From Pseudomonadota bacterium (GTDB lineage Bacteria > Pseudomonadota > Alphaproteobacteria > Rhizobiales > Xanthobacteraceae), in contig JAEZMI010000157.1 in NCBI GenBank assembly GCA_023414975.1, positions 1 through 7,374 of the forward strand: a DNA stretch of 7,374 nucleotides, given 5' to 3'. Shown piece by piece: positions 1 through 5,948 of this stretch (position 1 is its first letter; every line of letters starts with the position of its first letter). The position numbers were made by a program, and so were the translations under genes. The notes under the pieces are model-generated. The model worked only from the letters and a program-made list of their open reading frames with translations, did no database searches and was not told the DNA's origin.

Positions 1-119
1 TGGCCCGCCCTACCCCCCCCCCGCGGGCCCGCCTGCCCGCCGCCTGGGGCGGCCATGTCTCCGCCTTCGTCCCGCCCGCCGTGCTGGCGCGGCTCACCGC
101 GCGCTTTCCGCGCCGCTGA
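1..119 (+). CDS. coaD: Probable phosphopantetheine adenylyltransferase (CoaD), C-terminal end only
   Basis: In the frame starting at base 3, an open frame ends at TGA 117-119. Its last part reads GGHVSAFVPPAVLARL and then a short basic tail. This resembles the C-terminus of alphaproteobacterial CoaD (GGDVSxFVPPxVxxxL), the enzyme that makes dephospho-CoA from 4'-phosphopantetheine and ATP. CoaD commonly precedes the cyclophilin pair and queA in Hyphomicrobiales, which supports the call. The first roughly 14 codons do not look like CoaD: they are proline- and arginine-rich and contain a run of ten C (13-22). An RRLG reading in another frame just before GGHVS suggests an indel, possibly a sequence error at a contig edge. 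Only the last 20 or so residues are informative, so the call rests on a short match plus synteny. Confidence 0.55.
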   Translation, partial: ARPTPPPRARLPAAWGGHVSAFVPPAVLARLTARFPRR

Positions 120-162
120 TGGCGGCGGCGCCGAATTGGGTGGCCCGCCCGCTCTCGTTCAA

Positions 163-167
163 CGGAG
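163..167 (+). promoter_or_regulatory. Ribosome-binding site deciding the start of the first cyclophilin
   Basis: CGGAG lies 8 bases before ATG 176. An in-frame ATG at 119, overlapping the coaD stop, would add 19 residues in front of the signal peptide. The Shine-Dalgarno match and the signal peptide beginning at 176 favour the later start. Confidence 0.6.
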
Positions 168-175
168 TTTCTTCC

Positions 176-730
176 ATGATCCGTAGCCTGTTTGCCGCCT
201 TCGCCCTCACCGTCGCGCTTGCCGTGCCGGCGATGGCGCAGGCGCCGAAGCTGCCGCCGAATGTCGACCCGCAGAACACCATCATCATGCAGACCACCAA
301 GGGGCCTGTGATCTTCGTGCTGCGCACCGATATCGCCCCGAAGCACGCCGAGCGCATCAAGACCCTGGCTCGGGAAGGCTATTACGACAATGTGCCGTTC
401 CACCGCGTGATCGAGGGCTTCATGGCCCAGACCGGCGACGGCCAGTATGGCAACGGCACCGGCGGCTCGCGCTACCCGAACCTGCCGGCCGAATTCTCCA
501 ACGTTCCCTTCAAGCGGGGCACGGTGGGCATGGCCCGCGCATCCAGCCCGAACAGCGCCAATTCCCAGTTCTTCATCACCTTCGGCGACGCATCCTTCCT
601 CAACGGCCAGTACACGGTCATCGGCGAAGTGGTGTCGGGCATGGAGAACGTGGACAAGATCAAGCGCGGCGAGCCGGTGCAGAACCCCGACAAGATCGTT
701 TCGATGAAGGTCGCCGCCGACGTCAAGTGA
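176..730 (+). CDS. ppiA: Exported cyclophilin-type peptidyl-prolyl cis-trans isomerase
   Basis: A 184-residue cyclophilin that catalyses cis-trans isomerisation of Xaa-Pro bonds. Residues 1-21 form a typical Sec signal peptide: MIR, a hydrophobic stretch, then AMA before the likely cleavage at 21/22, so the mature protein should be periplasmic. The cyclophilin fold covers about 36-182. Landmarks aligning with human CypA are FHRVIEGFMAQ (75-85, catalytic Arg77, Phe82, Gln85), MAR (119-121), SQFF (130-133) and LNGQYTVIGEV (142-152). The usual Trp121 position of human CypA is not conserved, as in many bacterial cyclophilins. The gene starts 56 bases after coaD and ends 41 bases before a second cyclophilin, suggesting co-transcription. 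The symbol ppiA reflects the periplasmic location; some annotations use ppi or cypA. The family call is near certain. Confidence 0.95.
   Translation: MIRSLFAAFALTVALAVPAMAQAPKLPPNVDPQNTIIMQTTKGPVIFVLRTDIAPKHAERIKTLAREGYYDNVPFHRVIEGFMAQTGDGQYGNGTGGSRYPNLPAEFSNVPFKRGTVGMARASSPNSANSQFFITFGDASFLNGQYTVIGEVVSGMENVDKIKRGEPVQNPDKIVSMKVAADVK
386..468 (+). repeat. 83-bp direct repeat shared by the two cyclophilin genes, copy 1
   Basis: This segment matches 898-980 at 81 of 83 positions by eye, including almost all silent sites. The flanking parts of the two genes are clearly more diverged. A second near-identical stretch is 662-699 against 1171-1208 (37 of 38). Confidence 0.9.
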
Positions 731-771
731 CGCGCCCGGCCCTGCATCCAACCCGTTCCAAGGAGAAACAC

Positions 772-1233
772 ATGTCTGACGCTGCCAATTTCCTGCTGCT
801 CGAGACCACCCAGGGCCCGGTCAAGATTAAGTTCCGCCCGGACCTCGCCCCGAACCATGTCGCGCGCATCGCCGAGCTCGCCACGCAGGGCTTCTATGAC
901 AATGTGCCGTTCCACCGGGTGATCGAGGGCTTCATGGCCCAGACCGGCGATGGCCAGTATGGCAACGGCACCGGCGGCTCCGGCAAGAAGCTGAAGGCGG
1001 AGTTCAATTCCGGCCGCCATGTGCGCGGAACGGCCTCCATGGCCCGCGCCCAGCACCCGGATTCGGGCGACAGCCAGTTCTTCATCTGCTTCGCCAACGC
1101 CTCTTTCCTCGACGGCCAGTACACGGTGTGGGGCGAGGTTGTCGAAGGCATGGAGAATGTCGACAAGGTGAAGCGCGGCGAGCCGGTGCAGAACCCGGAC
1201 AAGATCGTCAAGGCGAGCGTCTCCGCGACCTGA
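772..1233 (+). CDS. ppiB: Cytoplasmic cyclophilin-type peptidyl-prolyl cis-trans isomerase
   Basis: A 153-residue cyclophilin without a signal peptide, so probably a cytoplasmic proline isomerase. The start is set by AAGGAGA (760-766), 5 bases before ATG 772. Active-site landmarks are FHRVIEGFMAQ (47-57, with Arg49, Phe54, Gln57), MAR (90-92), SQFF (101-104) and LDGQYTVWGEV (113-123). It is a clear paralogue of the preceding gene: both contain the stretches YDNVPFHRVIEGFMAQTGDG and KRGEPVQNPDKIV, and the DNA is almost identical in the first of these. An exported/cytoplasmic cyclophilin pair is common in Hyphomicrobiales. It lies 81 bases before queA, with a strong hairpin in that gap. Confidence 0.95.
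   Translation: MSDAANFLLLETTQGPVKIKFRPDLAPNHVARIAELATQGFYDNVPFHRVIEGFMAQTGDGQYGNGTGGSGKKLKAEFNSGRHVRGTASMARAQHPDSGDSQFFICFANASFLDGQYTVWGEVVEGMENVDKVKRGEPVQNPDKIVKASVSAT
898..980 (+). repeat. 83-bp direct repeat shared by the two cyclophilin genes, copy 2
   Basis: Second copy of the tract at 386-468, offset by 512 bases. Only two differences are visible: CCGCGT against CCGGGT, and GGCGAC against GGCGAT. It encodes the catalytic-loop region around Arg49 to Gly69 of the cytoplasmic cyclophilin. Confidence 0.9.
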
Positions 1234-1257
1234 GGGGCCGGAGGTCTACGAGGCGTC

Positions 1258-1288
1258 ATCCCGGAGGTGCGCGAGCACGCTCCGGGAT
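1258..1288. repeat. Intergenic palindrome (REP-like hairpin) before queA
   Basis: ATCCCGGAG (1258-1266) pairs perfectly with CTCCGGGAT (1280-1288). Inside, GTGC (1267-1270) pairs with GCAC (1275-1278) around a GCGA loop, a GNRA-type tetraloop. G1279 is the only unpaired base in the 3' arm. No T-run follows, so a simple intrinsic terminator is unlikely within this operon. It ends 26 bases before the queA ATG, so it would lie in the transcript leader and could modulate queA expression or mRNA processing. Its core and architecture recur at 3589-3626. Confidence 0.8.
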
Positions 1289-1314
1289 CGCTGTTTCTGA
1301 AGCCGAGTTTCCCG

Positions 1315-2400
1315 ATGCGTGTCGATCTCTTCGACTTCGACCTGCCCACTGAGCGCATCGCGCTGCGGCCTGTTTCGCCGCGCGACGCGGCACGCCTTCT
1401 CGTGGTGCGCACGGGTGCCGTGCCCGAGCTGACGGATGCCAGGGTGAGCGATCTGCCGGATATTCTTCAGCCCGGCGACGCGCTGGTGGTGAACGACACC
1501 CGCGTGTTGCCCGCCCGTCTCGTCGGCATCCGCCGGCGCGCGAGCTCCCAGGGTGCCGGCGTGGAAGTCGAGGCCATGCTGCACAAGCGCGTCGGCCCCG
1601 CCATCTGGTTGGCGCTAGCGCGGCCGGGCAAACGGCTGGCGCGGGGCGATTTGATCATCTTCGCCTCGCCGGACGGCACCCATACGCTCGAGGCCACGCT
1701 GGAGGCGAAGGGCGAGGGCGGGGAGGTGACGCTGCGCTTCGCCGCGGAGGGCGCCGCGCTCGATGCCGCGATCGCTCTCATCGGACATATCCCTTTGCCG
1801 CCCTATATCGCCGTCAAACGCGGCGATGACGAGCAGGACCGGCGCGACTACCAGACGATGTTCGCCAATCAGGAGGGCTCGGTCGCCGCGCCGACGGCGG
1901 GCCTTCACTTCACGCCGGAGCTGATCCGCCGGCTGGAGGCGCGCGGGATCGAGACGCATCGTGTGACCCTGCATGTCGGCGCCGGCACCTTCCTGCCGGT
2001 GAAGGCCGAGGACACCACGGACCACCGGATGCACGCCGAATGGGGCGAGGTATCTGCCACGACCGCCGCGGCCCTGATGGCGGTGAAGGCGCGCGGCGGC
2101 AGGGTCGTCACCGTCGGCACCACCGCAACGCGCCTGATCGAGAGCGCCGCGGGCGCGGACGGTTCGCTCGGCGAATGGCGCGGCGAGACCGACATCTTCA
2201 TCACGCCGGGCTACCGCTTCCGCTTCACCGACGGGATGATGACGAATTTCCACCTGCCGCGCTCGACGCTGGTGATGCTGGTGGCCGCCTTCATCGGCCA
2301 TGAGGAGCAGAAGCGCGCCTATGCCCACGCGATCGCAACCGGCTATCGCTTCTATTCCTATGGCGATGCCTGCCTTTTGCTGCCAAAAGCCCGCGCATGA
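1315..2400 (+). CDS. queA: S-adenosylmethionine:tRNA ribosyltransferase-isomerase (QueA)
   Basis: A 361-residue full-length QueA. In the cytoplasm it transfers and isomerises the ribosyl part of S-adenosylmethionine onto 7-aminomethyl-7-deazaguanine at tRNA position 34, giving epoxyqueuosine, the penultimate stage of queuosine synthesis. Family signatures are the N-terminus MRVDLFDFDLP, LPARLVG (65-71), AAPTAGLHFT (191-200), GAGTFLPVK (222-230), GTT (268-270), TDIFITPGYRF (292-302), DGMMTNFHLPRSTL (306-319) and YRFYSYGDACLL (344-355). ATG 1315 is preferred over an in-frame GTG at 1267, because MRVDLFDFDLP is the usual family start and GTG 1267 lies inside the hairpin. No strong Shine-Dalgarno is seen. 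It overlaps tgt by ATGA (2397-2400), implying translational coupling with the enzyme that makes its tRNA substrate. Confidence 0.97.
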   Translation: MRVDLFDFDLPTERIALRPVSPRDAARLLVVRTGAVPELTDARVSDLPDILQPGDALVVNDTRVLPARLVGIRRRASSQGAGVEVEAMLHKRVGPAIWLALARPGKRLARGDLIIFASPDGTHTLEATLEAKGEGGEVTLRFAAEGAALDAAIALIGHIPLPPYIAVKRGDDEQDRRDYQTMFANQEGSVAAPTAGLHFTPELIRRLEARGIETHRVTLHVGAGTFLPVKAEDTTDHRMHAEWGEVSATTAAALMAVKARGGRVVTVGTTATRLIESAAGADGSLGEWRGETDIFITPGYRFRFTDGMMTNFHLPRSTLVMLVAAFIGHEEQKRAYAHAIATGYRFYSYGDACLLLPKARA

Positions 2401-3536
2401 GCGAACAGATCGATTTCCATTACCGCCTGAAGGCCACCGACGGCGCCGCCCGCCTCGGCGAAGTCGTCACGCCGCGCGGCATCATTCGCACACCCGCCTT
2501 CATGCCTGTCGGCACCGCGGCGACCGTTAAGGGCATGTACCCCGAGCAGGTGCGCGCGCTCGGCGCCGATATTCTGCTGGGCAACACCTATCATCTGATG
2601 CTGCGCCCGACGGCCGAGCGGGTGGCGGAGCTTGGCGGCCTGCACAGCTTCATGCGTTGGCCCCACCCGATCCTCACCGATTCCGGCGGCTTCCAGATCA
2701 TGTCGCTGGCAGCGCTCCGGAAGATGAACGAGAAGGGTGTCACCTTCCGCTCGCATATTGACGGCTCCTATCACGAGCTGTCGCCGGAGCGTTCCGTTGA
2801 GATCCAGGGGCTGCTGGGTTCGGATATCCAGATGCAGCTCGACGAATGCGTGAAGCTTCCCGCGAGCCGGGAGGAGATCGCCCGCGCGCTGCGCCTTTCC
2901 CTTCGCTGGGCGGAGCGCTCCAAGAAGGCTTTCGAGAGCCAGCCAAAGGGCCGTGCGCTGTTCGGCATCGTACAAGGTGGCGACGACCCGGAACTGCGGG
3001 TCGAATCCGCTAGGGGTCTCGTGGATATCGACTTCCCCGGCTACTCCATCGGCGGTCTCGCGGTCGGCGAGCCGCAGTCGGTGATGCTGGCGATGATCGA
3101 TGTCGTCGCGCCAATCCTGCCCGCGCACAAGCCCCGTTATCTCATGGGCGTCGGCACCCCCGACGACATGATCGAGAGCGTGGCGCGCGGTGTCGATATG
3201 TTCGACTGCGTGATGCCGACCCGCGCCGGCCGACACGCCCTGGCCTTTACCCGCTTCGGCAAGATCAACCTGAAGAACGCGCGGCACGCCAATGATCCGC
3301 GTCCGCTGGACGAGGAAAGCGACTGCCCGGCAGCGCGGGATTATTCGCGCGCCTATCTCCACCATCTCATTCGCTGCGATGAAATGCTGGGGTCGATGCT
3401 GCTGACCTGGGTCAACCTCGCTTATTATCAGACCCTCATGGCCGGTGCCCGTGCGGCCATTGGCGAGGGGCGTTTTGACGCCTATCGCTCGGAGGTGAAA
3501 GAAGGCTGGGCGCGCGGCGACATTCCGGCGCGGTGA
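2397..3536 (+). CDS. tgt: tRNA-guanine transglycosylase (Tgt), zinc-site variant
   Basis: A 379-residue bacterial Tgt. It exchanges guanine-34 of tRNAs with GUN anticodons (Asp, Asn, His, Tyr) for preQ1, supplying QueA. Visible motifs: TPAFMPVGT (32-40), GNTYHLMLRP (62-71), LTDSGGFQ (93-100, Asp95), QLDE (147-150, Asp149), GIVQGG (190-195, Gln193), SIGGLAVGE (217-225) and MFDCVMPTR (268-276, with Asp270 the expected nucleophile). The catalytic core is intact. The C-terminal zinc site is not: aligned with Zymomonas mobilis Tgt from memory, ligands C318, C320, C323 and H349 correspond to S308, C310, A313 and V339. The neighbouring YSRAYLHHL (316-324) is well kept, so this is not a frameshift. 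Similar losses may be general in Hyphomicrobiales. The start overlaps the queA stop. Confidence 0.97.
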   Translation: MSEQIDFHYRLKATDGAARLGEVVTPRGIIRTPAFMPVGTAATVKGMYPEQVRALGADILLGNTYHLMLRPTAERVAELGGLHSFMRWPHPILTDSGGFQIMSLAALRKMNEKGVTFRSHIDGSYHELSPERSVEIQGLLGSDIQMQLDECVKLPASREEIARALRLSLRWAERSKKAFESQPKGRALFGIVQGGDDPELRVESARGLVDIDFPGYSIGGLAVGEPQSVMLAMIDVVAPILPAHKPRYLMGVGTPDDMIESVARGVDMFDCVMPTRAGRHALAFTRFGKINLKNARHANDPRPLDEESDCPAARDYSRAYLHHLIRCDEMLGSMLLTWVNLAYYQTLMAGARAAIGEGRFDAYRSEVKEGWARGDIPAR

Positions 3537-3588
3537 CTGGCGGGCTCGCCCGACCACGAGACCCCTCTCAGACCACGCCGCTAACGAT

Positions 3589-3626
3589 GTGATCCCGGAC
3601 GGGGCATCGGCCCGATCCGGGATCAC
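3589..3626. repeat. Intergenic palindrome (REP-like) between convergent tgt and wrbA
   Basis: GTGATCCCGGA (3589-3599) and TCCGGGATCAC (3616-3626) are perfect inverted repeats. CGGG (3600-3603) and CCCG (3611-3614) extend the stem past a single unpaired A3615, with a 7-base loop. No good T-run follows on either side. It sits 52 bases after the tgt stop, so it could protect or end the operon transcript and might act from both directions. It shares the core ATCCCGGA...TCCGGGAT with 1258-1288, suggesting a dispersed palindromic family. Confidence 0.8.
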
Positions 3627-3642
3627 GTAGCTTTAGATGGCA

Positions 3643-3673
3643 GTCCCGGCTCCGCCCTTTGCGCGGTTGGGAC
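3643..3673 (-). terminator. Possible weak stem-loop after wrbA
   Basis: Read on the minus strand 18 bases past the wrbA stop, GTCCC...GGGAC (3669-3673 with 3643-3647) encloses CCGC/GCGG (3663-3666 with 3652-3655) around a small asymmetric internal loop. No T-tract follows. It may contribute to 3' end formation, but this is speculative. Confidence 0.25.
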
Positions 3674-3690
3674 GACGTCTCGCTCGCGGA

Positions 3691-4290
3691 TCAGCCGTGC
3701 AGCTTGGCCGCCACGGTGGCAACATGCTTGCCCTGGAAGCGGGCGCCGGCGAGTTCCACCTCGGAAGGCTGGCGCGAGCCATCACCGTCGGTGATCGTGG
3801 AGGCGCCATAGGGCGAGCCGCCCTTTATCTCGTCCACGCCCATCTGACCCTGGAACGCATAGGGCAGGCCCACCACCACCATGCCGTGGTGCAACAGGGT
3901 CGGCAGGAAGCCGAGAATGGTAGATTCCTGGCCGCCGTGCTGCGTGGCGGACGAGGTGAACACCGAGCCGACCTTGCCCACCAGCGCGCCCGCAAACCAC
4001 AGACCGCCGGTCTGGTCGATGAAGCTGCGCATCTGCGACGCGACCGTGCCGAAGCGGGTGCCGGCGCCGAAAATGATGGCATCGTAGTTCTTCAGGTCGT
4101 CGACCGTGGCGACCGGCGCCTTCTGGTCGAGCTTGAAGTGGTTTGCCCTGGCGACATCTTCCGGCACGGTCTCCGGAACGCGCTTCACGTCGACAATCGC
4201 CCCCGCCTCGCGGGCGCCCTCGGCCACCGCTTCCGCCATGGTCTCGATGTGACCATAGGACGAGTAATAGAGAACCAGAATTTTGGCCAT
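3691..4290 (-). CDS. wrbA: NAD(P)H:quinone oxidoreductase, WrbA type
   Basis: A 199-residue flavodoxin-fold enzyme closely matching E. coli WrbA over its whole length, as remembered. It uses FMN and NAD(P)H for two-electron reduction of quinones in the cytoplasm, avoiding semiquinone radicals, and is linked to oxidative stress. Seen: N-terminus MAKILVLYYSSYGHIETMAE with the FMN phosphate loop SSYGHI (10-15), GAGTRFG (75-81), DQTGGLW (92-98), TSSATQHGGQE (112-122), HHGMVVV (134-140, His134 at the conserved flavin-site position) and GGSPYGASTITDGDGSRQPS (157-176). ATG 4288-4290 follows AAGGAG (minus strand, 4299-4304) by 8 bases. The gene converges on tgt, is alone on its strand here, and has a perfect palindrome just upstream of its ribosome-binding site. 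I found no convincing promoter. Confidence 0.97.
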   Translation of the reverse strand: MAKILVLYYSSYGHIETMAEAVAEGAREAGAIVDVKRVPETVPEDVARANHFKLDQKAPVATVDDLKNYDAIIFGAGTRFGTVASQMRSFIDQTGGLWFAGALVGKVGSVFTSSATQHGGQESTILGFLPTLLHHGMVVVGLPYAFQGQMGVDEIKGGSPYGASTITDGDGSRQPSEVELAGARFQGKHVATVAAKLHG

Positions 4291-4314
4291 GGAATCAGCT
4301 CCTTGCGTCGGATC

Positions 4315-4335
4315 GCGGGTCCGCTCCGGACCCGC
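4315..4335. repeat. Palindrome in the wrbA leader
   Basis: GCGGGTCCG (4315-4323) and CGGACCCGC (4327-4335) form a perfect 9-bp inverted repeat around CTC. It lies 10 bases upstream of the wrbA Shine-Dalgarno sequence. It could be a regulator operator, a leader hairpin or another dispersed palindrome. Its sequence differs from the ATCCCGGA family seen near queA and tgt. Confidence 0.7.
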
Positions 4336-4576
4336 TGAATTCGTGACGCCAAGCTAGTCGCGGCCCGCGACCGGCGGAAGCATCATGATCGACAGAGCAA
4401 TCTTGCAGCCGTGCAATGCCCGCGTGATGTTCAGGGCGACCGTGCGTCCGGGAAAAGCGGGGCCGAGGTGCCGACGGCGACAGCGGCCGGACGCGGCGGT
4501 GCCTGTGCGTGATTTCGGCCCGCGACCAAGGGCGGCTTGCCAAGCCCGGACGAAACCCTTAATCCCCCGGGCGTGG
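4336..4576. other. Intergenic region between wrbA and tRNA-Lys
   Basis: No believable gene is seen: the open frames here have arginine- and proline-rich translations typical of GC-rich noncoding DNA. It holds two small inverted repeats, GTCGCG/CGCGAC (4357-4371) and TTGCA/TGCAA (4403-4416), and presumably the wrbA promoter and the tRNA promoter. Confidence 0.5.
4537..4564 (+). promoter_or_regulatory. Weak candidate promoter for tRNA-Lys
   Basis: TTGCCA (4537-4542) and TTAATC (4559-4564) are separated by 16 bases. The -35 is reasonable and the -10 is poor. A GC-rich stretch (CCCCCGGGCG) follows before the tRNA at 4577, as expected of a stringently controlled stable-RNA promoter. Confidence 0.3.
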
Positions 4577-4652
4577 GAGCCCGTAGCTCAGCAGGTAGAG
4601 CACGTGACTTTTAATCATGGGGTCTTGGGTTCGAATCCCAACGGGCTCACCA
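4577..4652 (+). tRNA. tRNA-Lys (anticodon TTT)
   Basis: A complete 76-base cloverleaf. The acceptor stem is GAGCCCG (4577-4583) with CGGGCTC (4642-4648). The D stem is GCTC (4586-4589) with GAGC (4598-4601). The anticodon stem is CGTGA/TCATG (4603-4607/4615-4619) with one G-T pair, and its loop CTTTTAA places anticodon TTT at 4610-4612. The T arm is TTGGG/CCCAA (4625-4629/4637-4641) with loop TTCGAAT. Discriminator A4649 and CCA (4650-4652) are encoded. The mature tRNA reads AAA and AAG as lysine. It lies only 21 bases from the end of the convergent cyclase gene, with no visible terminator between them. Confidence 0.97.
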
Positions 4653-4673
4653 CTCGCGACGATGGCCGCGCGG

Positions 4674-5948
4674 CTACAGGGCTTCATTCTTGAAGCGCAC
4701 GCAGTTCCGGCCGGCGGCTTTGGCCGCGTAAAGCGCGCGGTCGGCCGCAAGCATCAGCTCTTCGATCGTGATGTGCGCGGACTGTGCCGCGGCGCCACCG
4801 ATGCTCACGGTGAGATGGTGCGCGACGGAACCGCGAACAACCGGGGCGTCATCCACGATCCGGCGCAACCGCTCAGCAACGGCGGCGGCCGCCCCCGGAT
4901 CGAGACCCGGCAAGAGCAGCGCGAACTCTTCGCCGCCTATCCGCGCCAGCAGATCGACCGGCCGCAGCACCGCACGCCATCGGGCGGAAACCTCCACGAG
5001 CACCTCGTCGCCGAAGGCGTGGCCATGCTGGTCATTCACGCTTTTGAAGTGATCGAGATCGAGCAGCAGAGCGGCGTGCTGCTTCGCCATGCCGATGAGC
5101 TTGCCGGCGTGATGCAAGAAGCTGCGGCGGTTGAAGACACCCGTGAGCGCATCGGTGTCGGCAAGCTGGCGGAGATCAACGGCGAGCTTGTGGCGGTGAG
5201 ACACGTCGACATAGGAGTGGACACGATAGCCCCCGACGCGAAAGCTGTGGCTTTGCAGCATCTTGTCCAGCCCTGTGCCGGTGCGGACCTGAAACTCGGA
5301 GGCTGAGATCGTGCCGTCGCCCTGCGGCGCATTGGCCATCTTCTCGGCCCATTCGGCGCGGGCGGCCGCGCGGACCGCCGGGTCGGGATAGAGCTTCAGC
5401 CACCAGTCGTCGAGCGAAGCGATTTCCTCAAGCTTGTATTCGAAGATGTCGGTAAAGCCACGATTGGCGAAGACGGCGATGTCCTGGTCATCTTCGATCA
5501 GCAGGGCGACCGGCAATTGGTCGAGGATGGCCGGCAACAGCGGTACCCATGTCTCCGGGGGCGGCGTCTCGGCGTGCCGCGAAACCGGAGGAGGCAAAGG
5601 CACGTCCACAAGGGTGGGCACATCCACAAGGGTCAGCGCCCAGCTTGGCGATTGGTCGGTCTCGGATCCGCGCATCGGCAGAGCTGCGATGCGCAAGGGA
5701 TGCGCCGCGCCTCCAATGAAACAGGACAGGTCGAGAACGTGCGGGGGCGCCCCTGTCTGCGACGCGAGAAAGGCCATGAGGCGTGGCGCCGTGTCCTGCA
5801 GCAGCATCGTGAGTGGAAGTGGGGCGGCATCCGTAGCGACACCGAAAAGTCGGGCCGCGGCCTCGTTCAGCGCGATCACCGTGTCGGCACGAACGGCGAT
5901 AAGAGGGACGCCAACATAGGAGACCCAGTTCAAATCGGCACATTCCAT
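4674..5948 (-). CDS. PAS-PAS-GGDEF diguanylate cyclase
   Basis: A 424-residue protein predicted to make cyclic di-GMP from two GTP in response to a signal sensed by PAS domains. Residues about 7-110 look like a degenerate PAS domain (VPLIAVRADTVIALNEAAARLFG at 14-36). Residues about 110-135 form a proline-rich linker with a TLVDVP duplication. Residues 138-255 form a second PAS with a WWLKLYPDP motif (182-190). Residues 262-420 are a GGDEF domain: LTGVFNRRSF (268-277), DLDHFKSVNDQHGH (297-310), metal-site Asp297, and GGEEF (338-342). RPVD (329-332), exactly five residues before GGEEF, is an intact RxxD inhibitory site, so product inhibition is expected. There is no EAL or HD-GYP domain and no transmembrane segment, so it is probably cytoplasmic. 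ATG 5948 directly precedes the first PAS but lacks a clear Shine-Dalgarno. A good promoter lies about 60 bases upstream. Confidence 0.94.
   Translation of the reverse strand: MECADLNWVSYVGVPLIAVRADTVIALNEAAARLFGVATDAAPLPLTMLLQDTAPRLMAFLASQTGAPPHVLDLSCFIGGAAHPLRIAALPMRGSETDQSPSWALTLVDVPTLVDVPLPPPVSRHAETPPPETWVPLLPAILDQLPVALLIEDDQDIAVFANRGFTDIFEYKLEEIASLDDWWLKLYPDPAVRAAARAEWAEKMANAPQGDGTISASEFQVRTGTGLDKMLQSHSFRVGGYRVHSYVDVSHRHKLAVDLRQLADTDALTGVFNRRSFLHHAGKLIGMAKQHAALLLDLDHFKSVNDQHGHAFGDEVLVEVSARWRAVLRPVDLLARIGGEEFALLLPGLDPGAAAAVAERLRRIVDDAPVVRGSVAHHLTVSIGGAAAQSAHITIEELMLAADRALYAAKAAGRNCVRFKNEAL
5601..5636. repeat. 18-bp tandem duplication inside the cyclase gene
   Basis: 5601-5618 and 5619-5636 match at 15 of 18 positions. 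On the minus strand they encode TLVDVP twice (residues 106-117), at the end of the first PAS-like domain and the start of the linker. The reading frame is kept. Confidence 0.85.

Noticed and set aside
1267..1314. Upstream GTG start for queA
   Set aside because: It lies inside the hairpin and would add 16 residues before the normal QueA N-terminus.
472..1412. Two minus-strand open frames opposite the cyclophilins
   Set aside because: They overlap each other and lie opposite conserved cyclophilin codons; their resemblance to each other comes from the cyclophilin duplication.
1615..2328. Minus-strand open frame opposite queA
   Set aside because: Arginine/alanine-rich shadow of a well-supported gene.
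2358..3626. Long minus-strand open frame (422 codons) opposite tgt
   Set aside because: It is longer than tgt, but its translation matches no family I know, while the plus strand encodes Tgt with all catalytic motifs. Long antisense frames are common in GC-rich genes.
3637..4338. Plus-strand open frame (233 codons) opposite wrbA
   Set aside because: Low-complexity Gly/Ala/Arg/His translation; the minus strand encodes WrbA over its full length.
4385..4693. Plus-strand open frame running through tRNA-Lys
   Set aside because: It spans a complete tRNA gene and has the composition of noncoding GC-rich DNA.
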